From NCBI GenBank assembly GCA_033964015.1, contig CM066913.1, forward strand, positions 12,146,953 to 12,210,952: DNA of 64,000 bases. Reading direction: 5' to 3'. This document shows, in pieces, positions 46,101 through 56,800 of the stretch (positions are counted from its first letter, which is position 1; each line of letters opens with the position of its first letter). The translations under genes and the position numbers were made by a program. This stretch comes from Scolanthus callimorphus (Eukaryota > Cnidaria > Anthozoa > Actiniaria > Edwardsiidae). Below the pieces are notes generated by a model. The model searched no databases and was not told where the DNA came from. It saw only the letters and a list, made by a program, of their open reading frames with translations.

Positions 46101-49100
46101 TCCTAAGATAATTGTCTAAACGTATATAAAATTAGGAGAAAATTCTCCAAGCCGATTTCAAGTACGGGTTACGTGTCACCCTCGGTAAATAAAGGCTTTA
46201 AATAGATCTCACTACAGCTGCCCCCGCCTCTTTGGAGGTCCGGATTTTGAAATACTGTGATCGATTAATAGTTTTTCAAAATATTGAGGTTATATTGAGG
46301 TTATATATACTTACATATATAAATGGCGAGAATAAAAAGTCCAGATATACATAATGATATATGTATGAGAGACTGGGTGAACCTTTAATATCATAATTAT
46401 CAACACAACATCGATCCTTTGGGAGCATGCATCGATCCTTTGCGAGCTGTTCGTTGATCCTTTGCGAACCCAATTGAAGCCGAGATTTTTTCCAGCTACC
46501 GCTCACCGAACTCTGCACACACCGACCATTCTTTTCTCTTCAGTCTCCCTCTTCCTCTCTATACGCGGGGAGTTCTAAGGTGCTTTCTCTGTTTTTTTGG
46601 CCCTCTGGAAATTTGACATTTTTTCACTTGCTTACTAATTATTATGAATTTAATGGGTTTTGAAATAGGCTAGCAAAGTCTCTTCTCTGCCAAATTTGGT
46701 GCCTCTCTGTTTAAACAGCCTTATAAATTAGGTCTCACACTCGAGATTTCAAGGACCGACTCGCCACCACAAGGAAAACAACATTTCGAACTATTAGCTG
46801 CGATATTTGTGTTTATTTTTAGTATACTGGGGTGCACTTTAGTGGATTTGTTTCCCATTTTTATCACTTCCTACTCAGTGATTCCTCGTTCACTCTTTTG
46901 GGTCTTCTCGACGATTCTCTCTCACGAAATTGCTCTGTAAAAATAATTTGCTGCAGGGCTGGGCACATTAGCACGACGCCCAACATGATATCGCGTGGAC
47001 CAACTAGCGAATATCACTAAATTTGGTCTTACCGCCTCTTGCATTTAAAATAATTTTCTCACCGCGGCGTGATAATTGTAATTAATCACCGCGACGGGAT
47101 AATAAATTATTGTTTTCCTTTCGACCTAAGATTCCGGGGATGGTTTTTGTCTGAGGAGGAAATTACAACGTTTCTATTTTGAAAATGCAATGTCATTTCG
47201 CTTTCACAAAGAACAGCAACGTATTATTTGTATTGTGAAATTGAGGAAATGCGCAGTAGGTGTTTCCATGGGCGTGTCCCAGTGGCGTACCAGTTGAGAA
47301 AAGGAAAACGAATATTTTGTTTGCTCAGATAATTTCTTTTTATAAATGGAGGTCAATTCTGGGATCAGAATTAGCATCAAAAATAGTTGACTAGCGCGCT
47401 CGTCGTTGTAAACTTACCAGTCTAACCGGTCTAACGAGATTTAGTATAAACCAACTAAGTCTATTACAAATCCTGCATTCTGATTGGCTGAGCTACTAAT
47501 GGTCTATTAGTGATAGACCGTGCCTGGCAAAACCACCACCTTTCTTTGCAAGAAAACTTGATTTTTTCAACATAAAATAATGGTATTCATTGCCAAACCG
47601 ACCAACTAGTTGGTTTATACTAAAACAATTAGACCTCTCGTCCTCATGTGCTATGATATCAATAGACCATTCGGCCTTCGGCCTCATGGTCTATTCATCA
47701 TAGCACATTCGGCCTTGAGGTCTAATTGTTAAATAGTTATTCTGAACTTGGTCACACAAGTAGGGATCTCAGAGAAGTAAGTAACTCATATGAAAGCAAT
47801 GCTAGTGCACGTCCTATTTCCGCCATTGTGCACTTTCTACTTCTTGTAATACTGCGAAGATCAAGCATTCGATAGCTCTTTCTAGTTGATTCCAAGGTTT
47901 ATATTTACCTGTCAACGGAGATAGCGCACAGGCCAAAACTGGTTGCAGTGAACGATTGTATGGCAAGAATCTCAGATGCCTTAGCTACAGGGTGTTCGTT
48001 GTACCAGTAGTTGTACCAGCTTCTTGCCGCATACACGGGGTGTACTATCACACCAACAGTCCAATCTGCGGCGGCCAGGGAAGCAAGGAAATAATTTGAC
48101 GTAGTTCTCAAGGCTGGTGTCTTGGCGATTGCTAGTAGCACTAATGTATTCCCTCCGGTCGCTAGCACCGCGAATATATGTTCAAAATAGTCAACTTGTT
48201 GACGCAGTCCGGCTTAGTTCTCCAGAGCACTCGCCTAAATCTGCCATAGCGGGACCTGCTCTGCTCGCAGTATTTTATTTTCCTCAAAAAGAGAAGCGAC
48301 ATCTAGAACCTCTGCTGTGAACTGTCGTGTCGTGTGCCTTGATGCCATATTTACGAACAGTACGCTTGAGAATGTCTTCCAATTGGCGGATATGCGCTTT
48401 GACAACTTTAGAAATTAAGGTGCCATAAGTCAACGTATTGGCACATCTAGATCCTCCCTTGATCAAGCGGAGAAGGAATTAATCTTAGAAGAACTTGCCG
48501 TTGATGTCTAGTCCTATATCTGATCGTTCCTCCACAAGTAAACCATCAGCGAGTATTTCGCTCGAGCCCTCAAATTGGAGCTTCTAAAAGACTAAATGGC
48601 TTGGCAATTTATATTCCTTGACGTTTTGCGGCAATTTTTAACGACAAAACCTCCGGTGACGACCAGTTTAATAAGGAGGGAATTGTAACTCTTCGATGTG
48701 TCAAATTAAGGGATCAATCAACTGCAGCTGTGATCAAAACACGTTCTGTTCCTATTTACCCCGTTGACGCGAATTGCTTTCGGCAAGTCAGAAAATGTAA
48801 AACTGTCAAGTAGCAATACTGAGCAAAAGGTGTGCTTGTATTTCATTTCAAAATACAAATAACACGTGCCTCATGTCACATATAAGGTGAAACGACATTC
48901 AAATTAAAAAATTTTCGAAGAATGGAAATGATGTACGCCCTGCAGCTTTTTAATGGTACAAACTAGGTCAGCTTTTCATGTTTGCCCTACATGTGTCTTC
49001 TTATTTTGGCTTGACGTGGTACGTACAGCTGTGTCGCCTCATTTCATCAGGATTCTGCCTTCGCAAAAGGGTGAGGACTTGGCGAAAATTATTACTGCGG

Positions 49101-50479
49101 TTTTGAGGGAAAACAACAGCAAAAAATGGAGTTACGCAGGTGTTAAATTTGAAATTTGAAGCTCGAAAAAGTGTGCAAAAGAGTAAAACATTTCTGGGAT
49201 GTTTTTGTGCTATCGATGTACTGAATAATAAAACCATTATCCTGCTCGATTTGCACGTTGGTAACTGCGCACCTTTACTTTTTCTCCTACCTATTGTAAT
49301 GCTCTTTTTTTTCTCTTTTTGGATGTATTTCTCTTCTATTGTAAATAATTTAAACAAAAAAATAGTGCACAATAACTGAACCTGAACCTGTACTATCCTG
49401 TTCGGGACTGCGTCCCTCGTCGCTAAAATACCAGACGTTATATCACCGTGGTCAATTTTAACGCGCGTATGAATGGCCAGACCGTGATTCTCAACGTCAT
49501 CAGAAGCCCCATACCTTTTTATTACCTAATCTTCCCACAGGGCAAAAGCAAATAGCTTCCCGTACACATGCGTACCCATGTTTTCAGTGAAGTCGCTGGG
49601 ACGTAAAATAAATAAACCCCTTCTTGGCTTTCTGCAATATCGGCGGATAATGTCCGCGGATGAAAAATGGTCCTCAAATTTCACAGTTGCCCTCGAAGCT
49701 TCGCTTCTCTCTCGCCAACTGTTCATTTCTCGTACCTTTTTCATCCTTGAACATTATCCGCCGATATTACAGCCGCCAGATTCCCTGCTAGCAGAGTAGG
49801 GTCTGATAAATTCTGCTCGAAGATTTGAGTATTATGCTTTTGAGCATTGCTCCCAAAAACATAGCATTATGCTAAATTATGCTCGAAAAGAAACATTATG
49901 CTCTACGTATTGAGTTTTTTTAACGCACATTTCCATACCCTTTTATAAAAAAAAAACATTGGAACTGGGGTACCATGCCTCCAATATTAGCAGCCAAGCC
50001 TTTGAAACATAACATCCTTTCTCGGAATAATCAAAACAACTGCACTCACTAATTTTGCATGAAATGTTGGTTTTATTTGAAAACAGAGAACAGAAAGGAT
50101 AAATCAGACAACCAAAGGAAGGCCGGCGATCATAGAGGGAGCCGTCAGTGCTATTTAATATTTTTTTTTTCAGAAAAATATCGCGTTATACCGCGCACGG
50201 CTGTTGTTGATTTCCTGGAGCTTGATATCGGATTTAGAATGGGTAAGCGGGACTAGAAATGGAGTTGGGCACCTTAAGCCCCCCACGCGCCTACACCGAG
50301 ACACAAAACCACGAGCTAAGGCGACTTTAAGTCCCGCCTAGTCCCCCCCCCCCCCCCCCGCGCCTACACCGAGACACGAGCTAAGGCGACTTTAAGTCCC
50401 GCCTAGTCCCCCCCCCCCCCCCCCCCCCCGCGCCTACACCGAGACACGAGCTAAGGCGACTTTAGTCCCGCTAGTCCCC

Positions 50480-50514
<35 letters not shown>

Positions 50515-52173
50515 CGCCTACACCGACACACAAAACCACGAGCTAAGGCGACTTTAAGTCCCGCCTAGTCCCACTCCACATCGCCAAACATTCTCGTATC
50601 CACCACTAGGCGAGGGTTATTTATCTGTCGAGGAATATCTATTTTTCAGGCGATTAATCCAGTTCGCCATGATGAAGGGTTTTGTTCGCCGACTTCACAA
50701 GTTCCCCGTTTTACTCTCTAAATCGAAAGGCACGGAAACTGGCATAAGGACGCAAGTGAAAGGGACAAAAGTAAGGTGGTCAGGTACAGACGAGAGTAGG
50801 ATGAAGATATTGGCAAGGTATGCTACTATCATTTTTTGCTTCCATAAAATACTGTATTAGTACAGGACTCCAATATAAACTGATACCGAAGAAACAAGTG
50901 TAAATGGAGTTCCCCGTTTGGGGTAGTTATTGGTGCAGGTCCATATTAATCATACAATCCTTTGGCGTAGCCCTTCAGTCCCCCTCAAAGCCTGCGCATG
51001 ACTATTAACCCTGAAACCATTCTCGTACCCAGAGCTCCCCGGCTCGTCTCCTCGCGGGGGAGGCTCTGGTGACAGCCACTGACGCATGCGCGAGATCTGA
51101 TACAGAGCCGCTGAGAGAAAGATCTTTCTGCGCATGCACCAACGTTTAAAACCAGCCAATCAGCAAAGGTCCTCAAATGGATGTCACCAGAGCCTCCCCC
51201 GCGAGGAGACGAGCCGGGGAGCTCTGGGTAAGAGAATGCCCTGAAACTTCCCATTTGGCACGTGTAAATGTCTGCACGTGCTGCACGGACTAGTAGGAGG
51301 TAGCTAAGGGGCGAGTCTGAGACCCCGTCCTCACTAACGCGTTTTCGTTTGAATCCGTATACTTTTTGATACGTTTAGGCCTTCCGTCCACACCAACACG
51401 CTGATCGTTTTCATCGAATCCGTATAAGTTTGAAAACGCTCTCAAAAGTGAATAAAAACGAAGCCATATACATATCGTTTTAGTGTGGACGGTCGAATCC
51501 GGATAAAACTGAAAACGATAACGCTGTACCATTAATAATTTGAGACTGTCCTTGCACACACCAACATCAAATAAAAACTGATCGCTTGTTTGGAGCTAAA
51601 TCTCCCGTCCACACTAACACGCTGCGAATCCGTATAAGTTTGAAAACGAATACTTTTGAAAACGCGTTAGTGTGGACGGCCTGAGTAAAGAAATTCGGGG
51701 AACATAACCCCATTATTTTGGTGTCTGATGCGCTCTTTTTATCACAGGTGGTTAAATGGTAAACACAATTATGACGAGATATGTTGCAAAACAGGTAAAC
51801 AGCTATTGTTTTTCACTACTCTTCCAACATGTATATATCACATCTGACAATCTGGTGAAAAAGAATGTGTTTTTTTTAATATCAAGCTAAGCTTTAAAGT
51901 ATTCCTGAAATTCATAAACGATTGTCAGAAATCTTCTGGCCCTTTGTAGGGTAGTCTCGACTTTAGGACCATTTTTACTTGAAACCGACTTTTCACTCTA
52001 AAATTCCAAAATATGACAGCTGTTTTGTCAAAATATCCAACACACGTCTAAAATTATTTAGGGCGTCTAAAATTCTCAAAATTCTGTTCTTTTCATGTTG
52101 TTCTAGTTTGTCATTTCAAGAACTAGACGATGTCATTGAAAATGATCCAAATGTAGTGGCAGTCTGGAAATAG
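37168..52173 (+). CDS. NPRL2: NPRL2, GATOR1 complex subunit
   Basis: Twelve plus-strand exons: 37168-37239, 37899-37990, 38352-38520, 38823-38931, 39180-39316, 39416-39513, 39617-39653, 39890-39983, 40491-40608, 50650-50817, 51748-51794 and 52107-52173. The product aligns end to end with animal NPRL2: [17 protein letters not shown] at the start, [42 protein letters not shown], and END-PN with a terminal WK. NPRL2 acts with NPRL3 and DEPDC5 as the Rag GTPase-activating GATOR1 complex that restrains mTORC1 when amino acids are scarce (family knowledge). Intron 9 is about 10 kb and holds an antisense GPCR. The last junction is one base out of phase (1208 nt in total), so the exon 11-12 boundary needs checking. 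The tail before NYDEICC is about 20 residues longer than in human. Confidence 0.92.
37580..37835 (+). repeat. tRNA-derived SINE in NPRL2 intron 1
   Basis: The head contains an A-box-like GGTGGTGCAGTGTTACGC and a consensus B box GGTTCGATTCC about 40 bp later. A roughly 170-bp unrelated body follows, ending near an AATAAAG sequence. These are internal Pol III promoter elements in SINE arrangement. It is not a functional tRNA, because the anticodon and acceptor stems do not fold. Confidence 0.65.
38025..38172. mobile_element. Short hairpin MITE in NPRL2 intron 2
   Basis: AAAAAATCCATATCCCCACC at the left and its near-complement ending GGTATGGATTTTTTC at the right enclose about 90 bp. The arms include CCATGGAGGGA/TCCCTCCATGG. 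Confidence 0.6.
41083..48213 (-). CDS. Class A (rhodopsin-like) GPCR, two exons, N-terminus uncertain
   Basis: The minus-strand exons are 47909-48213 (open frame, first ATG not in frame) and 41083-41623 (TAA at 41083). They carry TM1 with [12 protein letters not shown]2 with [11 protein letters not shown], the DRYVAV motif at the end of TM3 split by the intron after Arg, TM5 with [16 protein letters not shown]6 with FWTPG, and TM7 with [13 protein letters not shown]. These identify a seven-helix receptor of the large cnidarian orphan class A set; the ligand cannot be inferred. The gene lies wholly in NPRL2 intron 9 on the opposite strand. A likely start ATG at 48245-48247 ([10 protein letters not shown]) is one frame off TM1 and hits a stop, so the copy has a 1-base frameshift, an assembly error or an unrecognised upstream exon. 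The 6.3-kb intron carries a paired inverted transposon-like insertion. Confidence 0.8.
41891..43764 (+). mobile_element. TIR element A with subterminal minisatellite arms
   Basis: Begins TGGCGCGCCGAATGGGTC and ends with the complement. Next to each terminal repeat is an array of a 19-bp unit (GATTGGAAAAAACTCGAGC). About a dozen units lie on the left (about 42044-42280). More than 30 lie on the right (about 43019-43670) in inverse orientation. The 740-bp core has no transposase but contains two direct copies of GTCACCGCAGTCCGCAGTCC. The arrays read as open frames because the unit lacks stops; these are not genes. Confidence 0.8.
43768..45991 (-). mobile_element. TIR element B, inverted copy of element A
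   Basis: Same terminal repeat, array and core as element A but in reverse orientation, beginning 3 bp after A ends. The core matches A closely (for example GGAGAACCTCCGCGCGCG, the GCAGTCCGCAGTCC block and the 3' GTACGTAG junction). The array next to the A-B junction has more than 35 units (about 43915-44620) and the outer array about 24 (45375-45835). Together A and B form a roughly 4.1-kb imperfect palindrome. The outer flanks show no obvious target duplication. Confidence 0.8.
47440..47624. mobile_element. Complete 185-bp MITE, TTTAGTATAAACCA ends
   Basis: TTTAGTATAAACCAACTA at the left matches its complement at the right exactly. The interior matches the truncated copy at about 6268-6440. 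It is followed directly by another small palindrome (about 47625-47730) with arms AACAATTAGACCTC / GAGGTCTAATTGTT. Confidence 0.8.
48248..50283. other. NPRL2 intron 9, repeat-bearing interval
   Basis: No exon is recognised between the GPCR 5' end and the poly(C) array. A MITE of the GCTATCGATGTACTGAATAA family lies at about 49180-49430. A short hairpin around ATATCGGCGGATAATGT spans about 49635-49775. The upstream regulatory region of the GPCR is presumably within 48.25-48.9 kb, but no element was assigned. Confidence 0.5.
50284..50571. repeat. About 65-bp tandem repeat with long poly(C) tracts
   Basis: Four copies of a unit containing CGCGCCTACACCGAGACAC and GAGCTAAGGCGACTTTAAG are separated by C runs of very different length, from a few up to about 32. 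The C runs make the minus strand (and antisense RNA) a strong G-quadruplex candidate. The array ends about 80 bp before NPRL2 exon 10. Confidence 0.85.
51018..51238. mobile_element. MITE, CCAGAGCTCCCCGGCTCG family, in NPRL2 intron 10
   Basis: Both ends carry the GAGCTCCCCGGCTCGTCTCC block in inverse orientation, with matching outer CATTCTC/GAGAATG. It closely resembles the unit at 799-1024. About 220 bp. Confidence 0.75.
51321..51680. mobile_element. MITE, CCGTCCACACTAACGCG family, in NPRL2 intron 10
   Basis: Begins GACCCCGTCCTCACTAACGC and ends AACGCGTTAGTGTGGACGGC. Shorter and simpler than the copy at 23950-24444, and probably closer to the unit length of the family. Confidence 0.75.
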
Positions 52174-52669
52174 AGTCAGGCTCTTGGTATAGCACACACA
52201 ATAATAACATGCTGCTGGCATCAGAGGTAGGAGGTTCAATCTAAAAAAACACCCTGCTTAAACAGGGATTATAAATAATGTGCAACCTGCTACTGACCAT
52301 ATGACAACAAGTTCCTTATTCTGCCTGAAATAACGACTTGGAGATTTGAGTTCCGTTGCTACCATTTACACTTAATGCCTATTACATATGCAAAGCAGTC
52401 TCAAGGTACAGCTACTTGTCAAATCTGCCTGGCACTGCAGCTACCATGTATGCTGGGAGAATGGCTATCAACCAGAAACGTAGTTACAAGAAAAGGATAA
52501 AATGTACAAAGTTTGTAATGCTATGTTATCAGACCAAGTGTGTGACGTTCATAGTTCTGCTGCAACAAGGGATGGTGTGGAAAACCATGCAGGTGACCAA
52601 TGATGTCATGTACAACGATGGTGATGCACACATCCCCAAACAGCAAAGCAGGGGGAATTCCTAATTGTC
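52174..52669. other. Convergent 3' interval (NPRL2 / nicolin)
   Basis: The 496 bp between the two stop codons must hold both 3' UTRs. No canonical AATAAA was found in a convincing position for either gene. No other feature is seen. Confidence 0.5.
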
Positions 52670-55600
52670 TCATGTGTATGACAGAAGATTAATGTCATAG
52701 CTCCCATTGACCTACAACACAATGAAAAAAGGTTATATTTAAATTGCTGGAGATATAAACCGTATGGAATAAACTTTTGTTTAAGAAAGATGCTGATACC
52801 CTTTTAGAAATTCCAATTCTCCTAATGACCTCAAGTCACATCAGATGTGAACCTCAAATAAGTGATTCTCAGACATTATCTACTGTGACTTACATCAAAG
52901 CGACCAATCATTTTATCAGGCTTGGATGCCTTTATCTCCTCGATCATTGCCCACATTTGCTGCATACCCTGAGATACCTGAGCTGGCTCTGGAAGTAACT
53001 GAAAATATGAAAAATCATGTTAATGCTCAAACTTTGATACACATCAGACATATTGTACATAAAGAACGAAGATTACTTCGATATGCATGATTTCTTTAAC
53101 TTGAAATACAAGTACAACACATGTGTGGTAGATATTTCAGTTTACTTCAAACAATTTTCAACCACTTCTCATCCTTATTAATTATTCACAAGGTAACAAG
53201 CCAACCAAATTGCTGGGATTCAGGTCACATGATGATAGTGGACACCGCGGTCTAGTCCTGTGATTTGAATTTCGATCCAGTACTTGGACTACAGGGCTGC
53301 AAATTGCGCCAGTGGGGGTCACTTTTGCCACTTAGTCTTTCTCTTTTGCGACTAAACTTTGTCAGTCAGCCGAAGTTTTGCGCCCGCACTTCTGGTCTCA
53401 CACAAGTTCAATTTTTGCAACTAACCTTTTAGAAAATGCGACTAGAATTTTGAAACTTGTCAAAAATTTTGACGTGACTTTTTTTTTTAATTTGCAGCCC
53501 TGGACTATACAATTTTAGGGAATTAGTATCCCTGAAGTGAATTGATAATTGTTCCAGTTACTCAAAACACTTATTTGGTTCTAAGTGTAAATGACCATAA
53601 CATTTCTTTTCGGGATAAATCTGAGGGCAATCGGGTAGTATACATCTAAAAACAAGATGACTCCCAAATAATTAATGAGAAGGAAAGTCATTTCGCACAG
53701 AATTAAAATATTACATAACACCATGTTGTACTTGTATTTCAAGTAAACAGAATCACGTTTATCAGAGTAATCTTTATTCTCTATTTTCTTCAACTTTTGA
53801 TTGGTAATGGATTTAGACTTTTTTCTACATTACTAACTTGATGTCCTTGCTTGGCTGAACCAGTGCTCTTTTTGTCTTCATGTCCTAGCCAACCCTGGGA
53901 GCCTGTTAATCTCTACAAATAAACAATACAATTGAAGATAATATTGGCTTCATGTATTTAGCTCACCAAAAAATAACCAATATATGTTTTGATATACTGT
54001 ACTCATTCCACCTGCGGCTCATGATTTTACAACATTCTTGTACTCTCTTCAAACATCATGTGTGCTCTATTTTGCTGATAAAGTCATAAAAAGTTGTGCA
54101 TTAATGCTTAATATAGGTTTTCAACTTACAAGAGATGATGGTGGATAGCACTTGAGGTCTTCAATTCCAAAGCTTGCCCAGTGGGGGGAGGGTTGACGAA
54201 GGATAATTCTCAGCATGATCACCTTATCAGTGGGTTCAGACATCTATTATACATGCAATCAAAAAGGCCAGATACTGTCAACAAAATATGCAGCGAGACA
54301 GAGACATCAGGGTGAACACATTGACAAAAGCTGCTGCCATCAATGAAAGCCTTGGAAGCATAAATTCACAGTAGAAATTAGGACTGATAATATGAATTTT
54401 AAGCATGGCCCTGTTTTGGACCCGGGGAGGGGGGGGTCTTCACATGTCGACCTGATAGGGGTGCTTGTCGTATTTTTTAGGGGTCAAATCGACTCTCAGG
54501 TATTTTTAGGGGTATCGAAGAAGCATTGTGGCTTTCACTAATAAATGGTATTTTTTAGGGGTATGCAAATGAATGAAAGGGTCACAAACCAAGCAAAACG
54601 TTTTCTCTCTTTCTTTATTCATTTATAGCTCTAAAATAAGCTTGTTTTGAGATGAGAAACAATAAACAATAACAAAAAAGGTTTATTGTTGGTATTTTTA
54701 GGGGTCATTTTGTTTTATAAGGTATTTTTAGGGGGTGGATTTTTTATGTCCTGGTATTTTTTAGGGTTTATTTTCCGATGTCCCGACGAGCACCCCTATC
54801 ACTCTTACATGGGAGAACCCCCGGGCTTTGGACGTTATTCACACATGGTTTCTATGACAGTTCTAGGATCATGACGTTCCTTGAAGATAAGGAACAATTA
54901 GTGTGTCAAAACTTTTGATCTAGAATCACCAGGTCATAATCAGGAAATACATCTTATTTACATAAAAATATTAATGATGATTGGTGATACCTTTTGGGTT
55001 GTAAAGACAAAGTGACTTTGACTTCCTGCTTCATAATGTGCTTCTGGCATCAGCTTGGTTTTCCTAACACTCTGCTTCCACACTTCATTAGAATCAGCAT
55101 CTATGAAAACAGACTTGCATTGAGCCATTCCATTTTTTAGCCACAACTGCCCTACAAAGAGTTTTTCCAAGGGGTATAGCAAAATGGCCTTTTCCAAGAG
55201 AGGGTCAAACCGAAAAAAGAACTGAACGCAAAGGGGTCCTCTGGGAATGGTTCTTACACCGAGGTAAACCCCTGATTTCTTAAGTCTGGGTTGTATCACT
55301 GGGGTGCTTACCATTATGCCAAAATTGCCTGAAATTCCAGTTGGTAACAGTGCTTTTCGGGGATTCTGGTTGGAACGAAGGGGTTGTCTCCAAAGTTTTT
55401 CCCGCCATTCAGTTGGAACAAACTGATCGGAATGGTTTGTACCATTTGCACTCAAACTAGTTTTATGACCAAATAAGGTAACCAATTGAAACCGAAATGT
55501 GAATAAGCAAATGATAAGCGCCATTCTACTGTTTTTATACCATTTGACGATGTTCAAACCAACTGGTTTTCCTTGACAAATGGTAAACACCCCAGAAGTG

Positions 55601-56067
55601 TTCATACCATGAACTTTCATCCTTATCTCTATGGAACCGCTGTAGCTGTTTTGGAAAGTAATTCTGCCGATCTGAAAGGAAATAATTAAAGTATGACATG
55701 TACTGAAGGTGTAAGTCCCTATATTGTTAGGTCCTTTCCTCTTTGGCAGCATTATCAAGACGCTTTTTATTATAAAAAAACGAATAGCAAAGTAGATAAG
55801 CTTATATCAAGATGAACAAGAAATTACCAGTTTCAAGTTTATTTATTTACGTTTTCTGGACTACATTTTAGTGAACACCACCTGCAAATAGCGAAGCTAA
55901 TCTAGGGCAGGTGGTGTGAGGTTACTCACATCGACAAGCTCAGTCCCTGGAAACAGAACATCGATAACAGCACATCCAGACTTGAACTCGGAGGCCAGCT
56001 CTCCTACTCTCAAATACACCGGCTTCTTTACGATACAGTCAAATGGGCGCTCTTTAGAGGCCTCCAT
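52670..56067 (-). CDS. NICN1: Nicolin-1 (tubulin polyglutamylase complex subunit)
   Basis: Seven minus-strand exons join exactly in phase to 216 codons (215 aa; human protein 213): 55930-56067, 55608-55671, 54991-55100, 54130-54243, 53838-53912, 52894-52998 and 52670-52711. Diagnostic blocks are VIDVLFPGTELVD followed by ITFQNSYSGSIEIRMKV, LRIILRQPSPHWASF, QQMWAMIEEIKAS, and the terminal GRFDVNGSYDINLLSYT. Each aligns with vertebrate nicolin-1. Nicolin-1 copurifies with the neuronal tubulin polyglutamylase complex (TTLL1, TPGS1, TPGS2, LRRC49) and lacks catalytic motifs of its own (family knowledge). A role on axonemal or cytoplasmic microtubules is therefore expected. The last exon codes only 13 residues. 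Introns 2, 3 and 5 carry MITE-type insertions. Confidence 0.93.
53292..53502. mobile_element. MITE in nicolin intron 5
   Basis: Ends CAGGGCTGCAAATTG and AATTTGCAGCCCTG are complementary. About 210 bp, AT-rich, non-coding. Confidence 0.7.
54415..54805. mobile_element. MITE copy with repeated TATTTTTTAGGGG blocks, nicolin intron 3
   Basis: Member of the GGTACCTTTTAGGG family (see about 4670 and 13222). TATTTTTAGGGG recurs several times in both halves, and CCCGACGAGCACCCC marks the right end. Confidence 0.55.
55301..55593. mobile_element. MITE, GGGGTGCTTACCATT family, in nicolin intron 2
   Basis: Begins GGGGTGCTTACCATTATGCC and ends ACAAATGGTAAACACCCC. Second copy of the element at 8419-8746. 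It starts 15 bp from the nicolin exon 2 donor. Confidence 0.7.
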
Positions 56068-56800
56068 TTAGGTCTCTAGTTCACCATCAAGTCACATAAG
56101 CATACATTTTATCGGTTATTATTAATTTCCTAGGGTAAAATTCAACAAACCTCACTGGTTGAACAAAATACGACTTGTCGTCAGGACGCCATGTTGAATA
56201 TGTCCCACAAGTCTTTGCGAAAATGCTTACACAGGCTACCCGATTTGATATTGGTTGCATTGGTATATTCCTCATTTTCCGCCTTTATATACGAGGAAAC
56301 GTAAAATCTAATTGTAAAAAAGCCAATATTTCGAGATACGAAAAGGTTTTCCTGACTTATCATCACAGAGGTCAAAATCCCTAAATCTTGCGTAATCCTG
56401 CGGAAGCGCTGGTTCGCGGGAAACTGGTCGAGCCTGCTTTTCAAGGAACGCCTGGCTACGTCCTATTATTATTCAGCACATCGATGCACTGCCCAAATAT
56501 GGTCATTGGAACGCCAATAGCTGTCTTCTGTACATGACAGCTATCCTGCGATATCCGTCTCTGAGGAAAATATGATGTTTTGAGCTCGTAAATAATACAC
56601 AAAAGTCATTTTTTTCGGGAGTTTTTGTGCTATCGATGTGCTGAATAATAAAACAATTATCCTGCTCGATTTTGCAGAATATCGTCTGATTTTAGCCAAC
56701 TCGGGACTTCGTCCCTCGTCGGCTAAGTATCAGACGATATTCTGCGCAATCTCGCAGGATAATGGTTAAATATTGCCACATTCGAAGAGAGCAAGTCATC
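56068..56800. promoter_or_regulatory. Head-to-head interval (nicolin / FAM169) containing a MITE
   Basis: The start codons of nicolin (minus, 56067) and FAM169 (plus, 56801) face away from each other across 733 bp. About 56600-56770 is a MITE of the GATTGCGCAGAAT family, with an internal palindrome GCCAACTCGGGACTTCGTCC / GGCTAAGTATCAGACG-type. It ends only about 30 bp before the FAM169 ATG, so FAM169 transcripts probably start in or beyond it. Confidence 0.5.

Noticed and set aside
54958..55758. Single 266-codon minus-strand open frame as one exon of nicolin
   Set aside because: The middle is a MITE (55301-55593). The conserved protein is recovered only by splicing 55608-55671 to 54991-55100, in phase.
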